DNA of 64,000 nt. Source: Symbiodinium natans. Lineage: Eukaryota > Sar > Dinophyceae > Suessiales > Symbiodiniaceae. Location: contig CAJNDS010002423.1 of NCBI GenBank assembly GCA_905221605.1, positions 50,001 through 114,000 of the forward strand, read 5' to 3'. Shown piece after piece: positions 19,668-30,512 of this stretch; the stretch's first letter is position 1, and each line of letters opens with the position of its first letter. The position numbers and the translations under genes were made by a program. The notes below the pieces were generated by a model that saw nothing but the letters and a program-made list of their open reading frames with translations, was not told the DNA's origin and ran no database searches.

Positions 19668-19802
19668 ACCCTAAACCGCAAACCCTAAACCCTAAGCCCT
19701 ACACCCTACACCCTCGCTTAAACCCTGAACCCACAGGTCGTCAGCAAGAGCGGCAAAGCCCCACGCAAGCAGAAAGCCATGTTGGGAGCCCCTGCTGCCT
19801 AG
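17725..19802 (+). CDS. Gene B: five joined exons, unidentified helical protein, with stop
   Basis: Exons 17725-17802, 18175-18270, 18752-18814, 18992-19029 and 19737-19802 join in one frame, with every phase matching. They read in turn GIPEPLLSLSLSTARGVAAL, VDQKTVEILLNLLIVGSPRE, RIVWKAWAVGMLRGLG, LSQNDLEKLIDE and VVSKSGKAPRKQKAMLGAPA, then TAG at 19800. Donors are GTAAGG, GTGCGG, GTTTAG and GTCTGT; all acceptors are AG followed by G or C. The protein looks alpha-helical with a basic tail, perhaps a repeat-type scaffold; no family can be named. The first intron (17803-18174) is a clean example of G tract, loop and C tract. Earlier exons probably lie left of the LINE 2 insertion. Confidence 0.62.
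17938..18125. repeat. C-strand telomere-like tract in gene B intron 1
   Basis: About 25 CCCTAAA units with a few variants, matched by a G-strand tract at 17809-17846 in the same intron. Confidence 0.9.
18354..18515. repeat. C-strand telomere-like tract in gene B intron 2
   Basis: About 22 CCCTAAA units; the intron lacks an obvious G tract. Confidence 0.9.
19588..19672. repeat. (CCCTCAA)n variant tract
   Basis: Twelve tandem CCCTCAA units, a homogeneous variant, just before the last exon of gene B. Confidence 0.9.
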
Positions 19803-19977
19803 GGTTTGACAGGGGTTTTAGGGGGTCTATGGGTTTAGGTCTTTTGGGGTTTTAGGGGCTTTGGGGGTTCAGGGTTTTAAGGGTTTTTGGGGTTTAAGTT
19901 CCTTTATTGTAAATAAACATACAAGCAAGTAAGAAAACAACATATATGTATATATACATTATCAACTTTTGATGTAT

Positions 19978-19993
19978 TCTTCTTCTTCTTCTT

Positions 19994-20023
<30 letters not shown>
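19978..20023. repeat. (TTC)n microsatellite
   Basis: Fifteen TTC units. Confidence 0.97.
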
Positions 20024-20024
<1 letters not shown>

Positions 20025-20098
20025 TTGTGTGTGTGTTTTTTCCCGAAAGCATCGCGAAGGGTTCTTCCGTGCGGAGCCCCCTGACACAACAACATAGA

Positions 20099-20212
20099 CT
20101 GAAGTGCATAGAGTGAAGTGCATAGAGTGAAGTGCATAGAGTGAAGTGCATAGAGTGAAGTGCATAGAGTGAAGTGCATAGAGCGAAGTGCATAGAGTGA
20201 ATTGCATAGAGT
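20099..20212. repeat. 14-bp minisatellite (GAAGTGCATAGAGT)n
   Basis: Eight units with single-base variants. Open frames through it are artefacts of the repeat. Confidence 0.95.
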
Positions 20213-20348
20213 TTAGTAATCAGTGAATACAAATTTCTAGATTTACGTAGAATTTACTAGACCTTCGTACCCAGTCCTAGATTTCTAAATTAAAATTACT
20301 CTTTCTAAGGCGGCGGGCTGGGTTGACATCGCCAATCGGGATTGCAAT

Positions 20349-20790
20349 CCTCTGCGGGTTTCGGCGTGGTCGCGGCGCTAAAACCGTCGTTTTTTTACGT
20401 TTCTTGATTTGCGCGGACAACCCTCTGCGGGTTTCGGCGTGGTCGCGGTGCCAAAACCGTCGTTTTTTTACGTTTCTTTGTGTCCGCGGACAACCCTCTG
20501 CGGGTGATCGCCGGGTCGCGGTGCTAAAACCGTCGTTTTTGGAACATTTTTCCGTGGCCGCAGACAACCCTCTGCGGGTTTCGGCGTTGGCGCGGTGCCA
20601 AAGCCGTGGTGTTGTTGCGTTTTTTGACATACAAACGTAACCCCTCTGCGGGTTTCGGCGTTGGCGCGGTGCCAAAACCCTCGTGTTTTTGCGTTTCTTG
20701 ACATGCAAACGTAACCCCTCTGCGGGTTTTCGCGTGGTCGCGGCGCTAAAACCGTAGTGTTTTTGCGTTTTTTGCGTTTGTTTTTCGACT
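20349..20790. repeat. Tandem array of about 73-bp units
   Basis: CCTCTGCGGGTTTCGGCG recurs at 20349, 20422, 20494, 20567, 20642 and 20716; each unit ends with CGTTTTTTTACGTTTCTTG or a variant. Followed by a 60-bp unit (GGAGCTTCCGTGGCTGGAAA) repeated at 20840-20960. Confidence 0.9.
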
Positions 20791-20984
20791 TGTGTAGTAC
20801 AGACGTAGTACGCCGGGGTATAGTACGCCGGGGACGCCCGGAGCTTCCGTGGCTGGAAAGTCGACTTTTTGTAGTACTCACGTAGTACGCCGCGCACACG
20901 CGGAGCTTCCGTGGCTGGAAAGTCGACTTTTTGTAGTACAGACGTATAGTGCGCCGCGGACGCCCTGGGCGTCTGAAAAACACC

Positions 20985-21880
20985 GCAAATAATGGTAACG
21001 GACATCTGGCCGCTTGAAAACACCACAAATAGCATGGTAACGGACATCTGGCCGCGTGAAAACACCGCAAATAGCATGGTAACGGACATCTGGGCGCTTG
21101 AAAACACCGCAAATAGCATGGTAACGGACATCTGGGCGCATGAAAACGCCGCAAATAGCATGGTAACGGACATCTGGGCGCTTGAAAACACTGCAAATAG
21201 CATGGTAACGGACATCTGGGCGCTTGAAAACACCGCAAATAGCATGGTAACGGACATCTGGGCGCTTGAAAACACCGCAAATAGCATGGTAACGGACATC
21301 TGGGCGCTTGCAAACACCGCAAATAGCATGGTAACGGACATCTGGGCGCATGAAAACGCCGCAAATAGCATGGTAACGGACATCTGGGCGCTTGAAAACA
21401 CCGCAAATAGCATGGTAACGGACATCTGGGCGCTTGAAAACACCGCAAATAGCATGGAAGCGGAATTCCGGACATACTTGAAAACCTCGCAAATAGCATT
21501 CCCGCCGCGGATTCCCGGAGCTTGCGTGTCGAAACCATCGCAAATAAACCATCGCAAATATCGCGGGACTCGAATTTCTCGAAACCCTTGCAAATGTCGT
21601 GGGACTGGAATTCCGGGGCCTCGAAAACCTCGCAAATATATCGTGGGACTCGAAAACCTCGCAAATATCATGGGACTCGACTTCCGGGGCCTCGAAAACC
21701 TCGTAAATATCGTGGTTCCAAAAACCATCGCGAAAACCATGGTCCCCGAATTCGCTGCTTCCAAAACCATCGCAAATACCATGGTCCCCGAATTCGCTCG
21801 TTCCAAAAGCATCGCAAGTATACCATGGTCCCCGAATTCGCTCGTTCCAAAACCATCGCAAATCAGACAAGTGCAGTGTA
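20985..21880. repeat. 42-bp minisatellite with diverged subfamilies
   Basis: Eleven well-conserved units ATGGTAACGGACATCTGGGC... at 20992-21453, then related but different 42-bp units: GCAAATATCGTGGGACTCGA type (21480-21715) and CCATGGTCCCCGAATTCGCT type (21740-21870). All keep GCAAATA-x-CRTGG and AAAACC. Because 42 is divisible by three, several frames on both strands are open (for example a 14-residue repeat MVTDIWALENTANS on plus). I treat these as non-coding. 21881-22440 holds poly-T/poly-G and degenerate telomere-like DNA. Confidence 0.9.
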
Positions 21881-22446
21881 CAAGTGACTATGCAACCATG
21901 TAAGTGCATACATTTGTCCAAGTGCATACACTTCGGCTGCAAAGAGTCAACTGCATGGAGTCAACGCACGGCAAATCGATGCTTTCGGGCCATCCCTCTT
22001 CTAGTTTTTTTTTTTTTTTTTTTTTTGGGGGGGGGTGTGGGGCTCGGGCTTTAGGGCAAAAGGGTTTTAGGGGTTTAGGCTGAAAGAAGGGTTTCGGGGG
22101 CTTCGGGGTTTACCGCAAGGGTTTAGGGATTTCAGGTACAGGATGTGGCTTGGAGGCACTGTAAACCTTAACCCGCTTACAAAGCGTTCAGTGGCCAACC
22201 GTATTGAATCAGGGTACCCAAAGGCCCTTAACTCCAAACCCTAGACCCTAAACCCTAAACCCTACTAATCCCTAAACCCTAGAACCCTAGAACCCTAGAA
22301 CCATTGAACCCTTGAACCCTGGAACCTTTGAATCGAGAAGTGGATTTTGGGGTTTTGGGGGCTTTCTGGGGCACCTGGTTCAAGAACTGGACCTTAAACC
22401 CAAACCCACCCAACGACCCTAAACCCTAAACCCCAACAACCCCCAG

Positions 22447-23536
22447 GCAGCGTGCGCTCAGTGCCCGCTTGGTAGCCGACCCCTCCTTGATGGCCGCGCT
22501 CTCACACGGCTGCGGGTTCAGCGTTCAGACCATCCGGTTTCTGAGCTTAGGATGTGAGTGAGGCTCACAAACCCCACGGTTTTTGAGTTTAGGTGTTACC
22601 CTAAACCCGAAACCTCCCAAGAAGTGCCCGGTTGCCGGTTGCTGAGTGAGGGGGCTTGCTTTTTTGGGCCTTTCGGGTTCGGAGGGTCGAGGATGCTTGG
22701 AATTTAGGGGGCAGGATGCCATGCTCGGAAGGTGCTTTGGACCTCTGCCTAGACCTGAGCCCGAATGCCCTAAGCCCCAAAACTCTAAGACCCAGAGCCC
22801 TCAAAACCTATATAAGTCTAACCTGGACCCTAAAACCCTAAACCCTAAACCCTAAACCCTAAACCCTAAAACCCTAGGGCCTAAGACTCTAAGTGCCAAG
22901 GCCCCCAAAACCTAAGTCTTCGCCCCAGTGGCTTCAGGAAGCCGCGTTCGCCTATTGCAACAACATCTCCAGCGCCCTCCTGGCCAAGGACTTTAGGGTT
23001 TAGGGTTCAGGGTTTTCTTCCACAGAAGCCCTCGTCACAAGCTCTTAGCTGAATCGACGGGCCATATGTTTCATTGTCTTAAGCCCAAAGGCCTACACAT
23101 TAAACCCTAAACCCTAAACCCTAAACCCTAAACCCTAAACCCTAAACCCTAAAGCCCTAAAGCCTAAACCCTAAACCCTAAATCCACAGTTCGGAGAGGA
23201 CTACATCAAAGACTCACTCGAGCGGGGCGGCTCAGATGTCCGGCGGAAGCGAAGTTCAAAGTTCGGCAGGTTTGGGTTTAGGGTTTGGAAGTTTAGAGAT
23301 GAGGGTTTAGGGTTTGGGATTCAGGGTTTTGGGCTACAACGTATCCAGATTCTGAGATCGTGCAAACTCTTGTGGCTGACTGGATGTCACGTCTCCGTGT
23401 GAAGGCGCGGTGCTCAGCGACTCAGAACTTGCAAGACTTGCACAGGTCCTGCCGACTAATGCCTAAGACCCAAACATGTCCCGGTTACAATCCAGCCCCT
23501 TACATGGACGCACCTCCTCAAACAGGAGCAGCCTAA
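22447..23536 (+). CDS. Gene C: unidentified protein, four to five exons with stop
   Basis: Best-supported exons: 22447-22515 (QRALSARLVADPSLMAALSH, donor GTTCAG), 22929-22988 (WLQEAAFAYCNNISSALLAK, GA donor), 23190-23265 (FGEDYIKDSLERGGSDVRRK, GC donor) and 23349-23536 (DSEIVQTLVADWMSRLRVKA ... ending in TAA at 23534). The last three join with matching phases. A small exon at 22622-22643 with a GA donor would link the first to the second in phase, but is weak. The last exon, 188 bases, is the longest host exon found here. The protein looks helical and basic; no family recognised. Introns again hold C tracts before acceptors and G tracts after donors. Confidence 0.55.
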
Positions 23537-23539
23537 GCC

Positions 23540-24190
23540 CTGAACCCCCGAACCTCAACATTCCCAAGCCTCCCCCCAGCCTGCAACTTGCAAACCCTCA
23601 GCCCTGCACCCTGAACCCTGAATTCCCCCCCCAAAACATCCCTAAACCGTCCCAGCTGGTGGGTTGCCGCTTAGTCTTGGGTTTAGGGCTTGGGGTTTCG
23701 GGTTTCGGGGTTTGGGCGTAGGATCGGATTTAGGGTTCGGGGTGGGACCTTGGAGGGCGCTTTAGGATTCGAGGGGTTTAGGGGTGTAGGATTCTTAAGG
23801 TGCGGTTTAGGGTTTAGGGTGTAGGGTTTAGGGTTTAGGGTTTAGGGTGTGCGGTCCGAAAAGGTTTGGATCTTCAGACCACTACGCCCAACACCCGCCT
23901 CTACCTTTGTTTTTGTTTTTTTTATCGATTGCGATGATAAACCCAAAACCCAACCCCTTTACCCTTTTAACCCTTACAACCCTTTTAACCCTTTAAACCC
24001 TTTTGACCCTTTAAACCCTTTAAACCCTTCAAGCCCTAAACCGAAAACTATCAAAGTATTTTGAACAACATGCAAAAGAGTCGGCTTTGGGCTCTTAAAG
24101 GCTTTTGCAAAACCCTAAACCCTAAACCTTAAACCCTAAACCCCAAACCCTAAACCCCAAAGCCCCAAACCCCAAACCCCAAATTCCAAG
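23540..24190. other. Spacer with variant repeats
   Basis: G-strand tracts (23680-23850), then (AACCCTTTT)-like units at 23950-24035 and C-strand repeats to 24190. A tiny exon LVGCRL at 23650-23668 is possible but not supported. Confidence 0.5.
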
Positions 24191-24289
24191 GATCCGCGGC
24201 GTGCCGCTGCCAGAGGGGAGGGGCGCGCGCGGGGCCACCTCGCTGCGCTTCTTCATGGAGATCTGCGCCGGGGCCCTGGAGCTTCGAGG
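24191..24289 (+). CDS. Candidate exon (RFFMEICAGALELR)
   Basis: Follows attccaag; reads IRGVPLPEGRGARGATSLRF then FMEICAGALELR. C tract left, G-rich (GAAGGGTTT)n right. The right border is uncertain because the repeat starts inside the same purine run; a GC donor at 24290 is possible. Confidence 0.5.
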
Positions 24290-24295
24290 GCTTGG

Positions 24296-24436
24296 AGGGC
24301 TTGGAGGGCTTGAAGGGTTCGAAGGGTTTGGAGGGTTTGAAGGGTTTGAAGGGTTTGAAGGGTTTGAAGGGTTCGAAGGGTTTGAAGGGTTTGAAGGGCT
24401 TGAAGGGTTTGAAGGGTTTGAAGGGTTGGAAGGGTT
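24296..24436. repeat. (GAAGGGTTT)n variant array
   Basis: About fifteen 9-base units GAAGGGTTT or close variants, a local derivative of the telomere-like unit. Confidence 0.9.
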
Positions 24437-24530
24437 GCACTGCCACAACGAGGCTCCAGTACAATCGGCGGTATGAGCCGTAGACCTCGTCCTTCGTGGT
24501 TGTTGCCCCTGGATGGCTTGATCCTGGCTC

Positions 24531-24655
24531 CTGATTAACTTACTGGCTCAAAACCCAACTTTTCAACTTTTGGGCTTCTTATAAGGTAGTTTATTCTGAA
24601 AGTTTCAACTTTTATTTCCTTGGGTTTTGGGCCAGTAAGTTAAATCCGGACCCTG
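24531..24655. repeat. Foldback element with 25-bp ends
   Basis: ATTAACTTACTGGCTCAAAA near the left end pairs with TTTTGGGCCAGTAAGTTAAA near the right end; the interior also contains AAAGTTTCAACTTTT-type inverted pieces. Confidence 0.75.
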
Positions 24656-24914
24656 AAGACCCAGCCCCTTGCAGGGTTGTGGGGTTGGGGCTCAGGAACG
24701 ACGGCTTCAGCCCTAAACCCGGTTAGCCTAAACCCTAAGCCCTAAACCCTAAACCCTAAACCCTAAACTTAAAACCCTAACGCCCTAAAACCCCAGAACG
24801 CTAGAACCCTAAAACCCTAAAACCCTAAAACCCTAAACCCTAAAACCCTAAACCCATTTTTTTAAAGATTAAAGCTTGACGCCTAAAGCCTAAAGCCCAA
24901 ACCCTAACACTGAG

Positions 24915-24995
24915 GCTTCGATCCGGCGGTTTATGTGCAACGACATCCTCGGCGTACTTCGGGAGCCACTTGTCCGAAGTTGTCTATGCCCCAAG
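24915..24995 (+). CDS. Candidate exon (RRFMCNDILGVLREPL)
   Basis: Follows cactgag and ends before GCCGTT. Frame 0 reads ASIRRFMCNDILGVLREPLV with high third-position GC; a second frame (LCATTSSAYFGSHLSEVVYA) is also open and would match the phases of neighbouring exons. May be part of gene D. An AT microsatellite follows (25025-25155). Confidence 0.45.
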
Positions 24996-25024
24996 GCCGT
25001 TGCTATACGGTTCTCACGCTATTT

Positions 25025-25084
25025 ATTCAAATATGTATATATATATACACATATATGTAAATATTAACATAAATAAATATATAT

Positions 25085-25136
<52 letters not shown>

Positions 25137-25155
25137 GTATATATATATGTGTATA
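25025..25155. repeat. AT-rich microsatellite
   Basis: (TA)n with TATATG interruptions. Confidence 0.95.
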
Positions 25156-25742
25156 CGCATCTAAACCTATGAGTATTTTCAATGTGAGGATATACTAAGC
25201 CCGTTCGACTGGTCTCCGACAGCCGAAGTCCCTAAGCTCCAAGCCTTGGTTGGGGCCATATAAGGGTTTAGGGTTTAGGGTTTTTAGGGTTCAGGGTTTA
25301 GGGTTTAGGAACCGGAATGAGAAGAAGATTGTTTGTACTCTTTCTTTGTTTAACGGGTTTTTTAGTTGTAATGTTAACCTCACTTTTATAACCCCCCCCT
25401 CAATTGAGAAACCCCAAGCCTGGAACTCAATTATAAACCCTAAACCCTAAACCCTAAACCCTAAACCCTAAACCCTAAACCCTAAACCCTAAACCCTAAA
25501 CCCTAAACCCTAAACCCTAAACCCTGAACCCTAAACCCAAAATTATGTACCCCGGCCCGGGGCCCCGCTTTGTTTTTTTCCCTCTACCCTTTTGGGTAGG
25601 TCAGGGCTTGGGGGCGGCTCGGGAATAGGGGGTCGGGGCGGAAACGAAAATTGAGGGGGGTTTGTTGTTAGGAGGTCAACGTTATGTCTGAGGAGACTAG
25701 CCTTCTGTATCTGGGGGGCCTAACCTAACCCAAACCCCTCAG

Positions 25743-28543
25743 GCAAAGCAATAAGGGCCAACTGGCTCTCGTCGACACGCTCTCTCTGCAACTCTGGCTG
25801 CCCTTCCTGAGGCCAGGAGAGGGCGGGGGTGGGGGGGAGGGGGGGAGGTTGAACCCTAAACCCTAAACCCTAAACCCTAAACCCTAAACCCTAAACCCTA
25901 AACCCTAAACCCTAAACCCTAAGCCCTAAACCCTAAACCCTAAACCCTAAACCGCAGGTTCTCTGAGCCCAAGAGGCGCTCTGCTTCCACGGGGCATCTG
26001 GGACACCCCTGTAAAGCCCGGCAATGTGGGTGTCCCAAACCCGGGCGATTTGCACACTCTCTTGGGTTTAGGGTTTAGGGTTTAGGGTTTAGGGTTTAGG
26101 GTTTAAGGTTTAGGGCTACGGAAGTGCCAGAAACAAGACCGTCAACACGGTCACCCCTAAACCCTTGACCCTAAACCCTCAATCCCTTGGAAACAGGGGT
26201 GGGTGCTCTCAGGGTCGATCTCTTGCGTCTAACGGTGCTAGAGACCTCAGCAGCCACTGGGGTCGAATGCCACTCACGTCGCACCTAAGCAAGGGGGGTT
26301 TTAAGGTTTAGGGTTTAGGGTTTAGGGTTTAGGGTTTAGGGTTTAGGGTTTAGGGGAGTTGGGGTTTTGGGCCTGGGGGAGTCGGGGAGTCGGGACCTCT
26401 CAAATGTTACGTGACGGGTGTGCGGGCTGTGGCTGAACGGTTCTCTTGAGCTACTAGTCTAACGCTTGAGTGAAGCCCGAAATCCAAGACCCTAAACCTT
26501 ACACCCTAAACCCTAAACCCTAAACCCTAAACCCTAAACCCTAAACCCTAAACCCTAAACCCTAAACCCTAAACCCTAAACCCTATCCCTAAACCCTAAA
26601 CCCTAAACCCTAAAACCTAAGCCTTGGCTTCAGGGAGTCCTACCGCATCATCGGTTACCGAGACGTCGCGCCCCAGTACAAGGCTCCAATCTGCATGGTT
26701 GAGGGTTTGGGGTTTAGGGTTAGGGTTCAGGGTTTAGGGTTTAGGGTTTGGGGTTTAGGGTTTGGGTTTAGGTGTGGTGAACCCTGTATTGTGAATCCTG
26801 GAGCCGGGGGGGAGAGTTTTGCGCTGGGGTGGGGGTGGGGGGGCGGGGCGGCGGTTCCAAGTTTTTCGGATTAGGGAGGGTTCAGCATACTGGGACCTGC
26901 TTGAAAGGTAGCGATAAGGTGATTGAGATATTTGCCGCAAACCAAAACTCCCAAACCCGAAATCCCAAACCCCAAATCCCCAAAAGCTTCGTCCCCTCAA
27001 AAAATGACCCTTGTGGCCCTGGAACCCTAAATCCTAAACCCTAAATCCTAAACCCTAAGTCCTAAGCCCAAGACCCTAAATGCAGGTTTGGTGCATCAAG
27101 CACTGCCAGCTTGTGGCGCAGAAGGTTCAGAATATTCTGGAGGTGCGGGTCCTGGGTTGCTGTCGCGTGAACCCCCCCCAGTTTGGGGTTTAGGGTTTAG
27201 GGTTTAGGGTTTAGGGCTAGGGTTTAGGGTTTAGGAAACCCGGAGCCCCAAACCCTAAGCCGCACAGGAGCGCGGCGCAAGGCAGTTAACAGACCCAGTT
27301 GGGGGTTTATGGCCTTGGCTCAGGATTCAGGGTTTAGGGTTTGGGGTTTACCGTTTGGGGTTTGGGGTTTAGGGTTCAGGGTTTAGGATTTAGGGTTTAG
27401 GATTGAGGGTGTAGGGTTCATGAGCCCGCAACCTGTTTGTGAACCGCAGGCCCAAACCCAGAACCCTAAACCCTAAACCCTAAACCCTAGACCCTAGACC
27501 CTAGACCCTAGACCCTAGACCCTAGACCCTAAACCCTAAATCCGAAACCCGCAACCCTGAACCGTCAGGCCATCCACAAGAATATCCGGAACCTCGGGAA
27601 GCTTCCCATGATGGCGAGCGTTAAGGAAGACATCGAGCGCGGGTCCCAGGTGGTAGCTCCGGAGGGGTTTGGGGTTGAGGGTTTAGGGAGGGTTCAGGGT
27701 TTAGGGTTTAGGGTTTAGGGGTTTAGGGGTTTAGGGGTTTAGGGGTTTAGGGGTTCAGGGGTTTAGGGGTTTAGGGGTTTAGGGGTTTAGGGGTTTAGGG
27801 CACTTTCGCCCTAAGGCTTGTGTTTTCGGCTCATTTGGGGTTTGAGGGTGTCGGATGTAGAGAGGCTTTTGAGGATGGTAGGGTTCGGGGTTTCACGGCC
27901 TGTTCTGGCTTGAGTCGAGGTTGCCCTAAAGCCCTTCAGATCTTCGCTAAACCCTAAACCCTAAACCCTAAACCCTAACCCTAAACCCTAAACCCTAATC
28001 CCTATAACCCGAATCCCTAAACCACTAACCCTAACATCCCTCCCGATACCCCAAGACCCCAGCGGGTCAGGCCGCAGGGCCCCCAGGCTTCAACGACAGG
28101 TCTTGCTTGAGCCCTCGAAGTCTGATCTCTGCGACCCTCAAACCCCCCCCCACTTCCCCTTCACCTCTCAACCTAGAGTTTAGGGTTTAGGGTTTAGGGT
28201 TTAGGGTTTAGGGTTTAGGGTTTAGGGTTTAGGGCCTAGACATGTCTGGGCACCGAACCCCCGACCTGTTGAGGCCCAACAGTCCCTAATCTTCTCTGCC
28301 CCTCTCAACCTGCTTTTTTTATTGGGTTCATGTAGGGTTTGGTGGGCTTCTTGGGGTTTAGGGTTGAGGGCCTGGGGTTCAGAACCTCACTTTTGGCACA
28401 GAGGTGCACTCAATATACTGGCCGTGAACCTTACACCTTCATACCCGTTTGGGATTAGGGCAACTTCTAATTCAAGACGAAGTGCCTGTGCCCAGGGGGT
28501 CCATCGCTCAGACCTCGTGCTGGAAGAGCCTTGATACCTCTGG
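25743..28543 (+). CDS. Gene D: eight phase-matched exons, unidentified protein
   Basis: Exons 25743-25811, 25958-26065, 26213-26261, 26634-26697, 27086-27142, 27569-27649, 28063-28099 and 28477-28543 form one open frame with all seven junction phases matching. Successive pieces read KGQLALVDTLSLQLWLPFLR, FSEPKRRSASTGHLGHPCKA, VDLLRLTVLETSAATG, ESYRIIGYRDVAPQYKAPIC, VWCIKHCQLVAQKVQNILE, AIHKNIRNLGKLPMMASVKE, RVRPQGPQASTT and DEVPVPRGSIAQTSCWKSLD. Donors: GC, GTTTAG, GTCGAA, GTTGAG, GTGCGG, GTGGTA, GTCTTG, GTGTGT. A further exon at 27268-27304 (ERGARQLTDPVG) is predicted by the tract order but breaks the phase. Neither end of the gene is fixed. No family recognised. Confidence 0.65.
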
Positions 28544-28704
28544 GTGTGTGTGTGTGTGTGTGTGTGTGAGCTTCTCCTGTGCAGCTCGTGATTTCAACCC
28601 TGAACCCTGTAAGCCCGGAACCCAACACCCCACCCCACCCGCGCCCAGCCTGATTGAGCCTACCGCTTGCAACCCTATGCCTTGCAACCCGAAAGCCCTA
28701 CACT

Positions 28705-28818
28705 TTGGGTTGTTCCCCCCTTTTCTAACAGTCCTTCAACGGGGATCATCGTACCCCCTATCATGATCCCTATTCAGGACTGTTAGTATATGGTTATTAT
28801 AAGGGGGAACATCCCAAC
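28705..28818. repeat. Foldback (MITE-like) element, copy 2
   Basis: TTGGGTTGTTCCCCCCTTTT ... AAGGGGGAACATCCCAA with inner TAACAGTCCTT / GGACTGTTAGTAT. Same family as 7063-7167 and 31333-31428. Confidence 0.75.
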
Positions 28819-28839
28819 CTAAACCCTTATTGATTGCAG

Positions 28840-29531
28840 AACATCTTCTTTCGGCCCCTGGGGTCGGTTTGAAGGCACTTTGGTGGCTTGAAACCCTCGA
28901 AGCCCTGCGCCCCAAATCCTGAAACCTACGCCCGAAACCCCGGGCTCATTTTAGGATTAGGTATCCGGAGACAAGTTCGCCTACACCCTCAATCCCCCCC
29001 CCCCCCCCACCCCCCCAAACTAACAACCCCCCAACACCCCGAACACCCAAGACCAAAGCCCAAAACCCAAAACCCAAAACCCAAACCCTAAACCACCCTA
29101 AACCCGAAACACTAGCCCTAAACCCTAAACCCCCCAAACCTCCCGAAACCCCCCGGAGCTCCCAAGCCCGAAAAGTGCTCGCTCAGGTCCCGCGGCATGG
29201 ATAAGGCTCCGACCAGGAGGCACCCGGCAGGTGGTTGTTTTGGGGTTTAGGGTTTAGGGTTTAGGTTTTAGGTTTTAGGGTTTAGGGTTTAGGGTTTAGG
29301 GTTTAGGGCTTGGGGTTTGGGGTTTGGGGCTAACTCAGGAGCACCCATCCTAGAACCCCAATCCTTCTGGGTGTGGGGCTTAAACCCCGAACCTTCAACC
29401 CCGAACCCTAAACCCTAAACCCCGAGCCCTCAGGCCAGCTTGGGAGTTGTGGTCTGCTCCCAGGGGCGGGGGACTGTTGAATGGACTCTTGGGGGGCTGT
29501 TCCTTCAACAAAAGACTGGGACCCGGAGTAC
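28840..29531 (+). CDS. Candidate further exons of gene D
   Basis: 28840-28862 (after ttgattgcag; NIFFRPLG or TSSFGPW), 29187-29230 (after tcgctcag, before GTGGTT; SRGMDKAPTRRHPA or PAAWIRLRPGGTRQ) and 29434-29531 (after gccctcag; ASLGVVVCSQGRGTVEWTLG). A phase-consistent path from 28543 exists but uses the less natural frame of 29187-29230, so the reading is uncertain. Confidence 0.38.
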
Positions 29532-29731
29532 GTGGAGCCTTGTTCCCCCTTTTGTGGGGTTTAGGTTCCCTTATCATCCTATCCCCCCACACCGGCCTTT
29601 TTGTGCCGGTTACTCTTGGGTCTAAAAGAACTTCAGGGTTGGGCTCCACGAAAGAGAACAAGAGTCATGTGACTTAGAGTAAGAGGCAATCCCATGTTTT
29701 ACCCGAGCTTGAGCGCTTCGTTCCTTGTCAG

Positions 29732-29755
29732 GACCCAGGCATTTCGGCCTTCAGG
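29732..29755 (+). CDS. Candidate micro-exon, 24 bases
   Basis: Between ttccttgtcag and GTTTTT; reads TQAFRPSG or DPGISAFR. Confidence 0.3.
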
Positions 29756-30128
29756 GTTTTTGGCGGGGTCTCGAGTCGCAAAGCCCGGAAACCCTCCGTC
29801 CAAAGCCCGGACAGGTCGGACAGATACAGCAACGCCGGGAACCCCAAGCGTTTCGGAGAGGGGGACCTTGAACCTAAACCCTCAGGGCCTAGGGCTTCTA
29901 GGGTTTGAGGCCTTCGGGTTCGAGGTTTGGTGTTCAGGTTGGGGCCTGTAAGGCCCCAAATCCTCAAGCCTCAAACCTTAAGGACTGCATGTCATTGTCA
30001 AGGCACCCTAGAAAACTTGGGGTGTCCCAAAGCCCTAAGACCCAGACTATACGCAAGTCGCAACCCAACCCCCGAGAACCTAACCGCAAATGCCCTGACC
30101 TGCTAAGCCCTAACCTGCGTTTCTGCAG

Positions 30129-30150
30129 AGAAGACGACACGGGGGTTAGG
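30129..30150 (+). CDS. Candidate micro-exon, 22 bases
   Basis: Between tgcgtttctgcag and GTTTAG; reads EDDTGVR. C-rich left and G tract right. Confidence 0.4.
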
Positions 30151-30464
30151 GTTTAGGTGCTGGGCTCGAGGTACGTAGGCAGCCGGCAAGCTCATGTAAA
30201 ACAGCCCCGAAGCGTGCGGGTGGGGATTCCGTACGAGACCTCGGAGGGTTCTTCGGGGGTTCAGTGTTTAGTGCTATGGACGTGAAGTTCGGTGGTTAGA
30301 GCGGGGGTATCCCCAGGCTTCAAACTGTCCAAGCCCATCTTCAGGCGCCCATGTGAGTCCATCTAAGCCAGTTCCCCGTCGACGAAGAATAGGGGCGACC
30401 CTTTCTGAGGGGTCCCTTTATGAAAAAGGGGTACCCCTAATTTTGGGAAATAGCCACACCGCAG

Positions 30465-30512
30465 TGGAAATCAAGGAGCGCGCCATGCAGCTCACCTCGC
30501 ATGGGCACCCAG
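30465..30512 (+). CDS. Candidate exon (EIKERAMQLTSHGHP)
   Basis: Follows caccgcag; reads VEIKERAMQLTSHGHP, with a GA donor (GATCAG) and a G tract to the right (30523-30650). Confidence 0.5.

Noticed and set aside
20277-21903. Long open frames on both strands with 14-residue repeats
   Set aside because: They follow from a 42-bp tandem unit (divisible by three) and exist in several frames at once; no non-repeat protein sequence.
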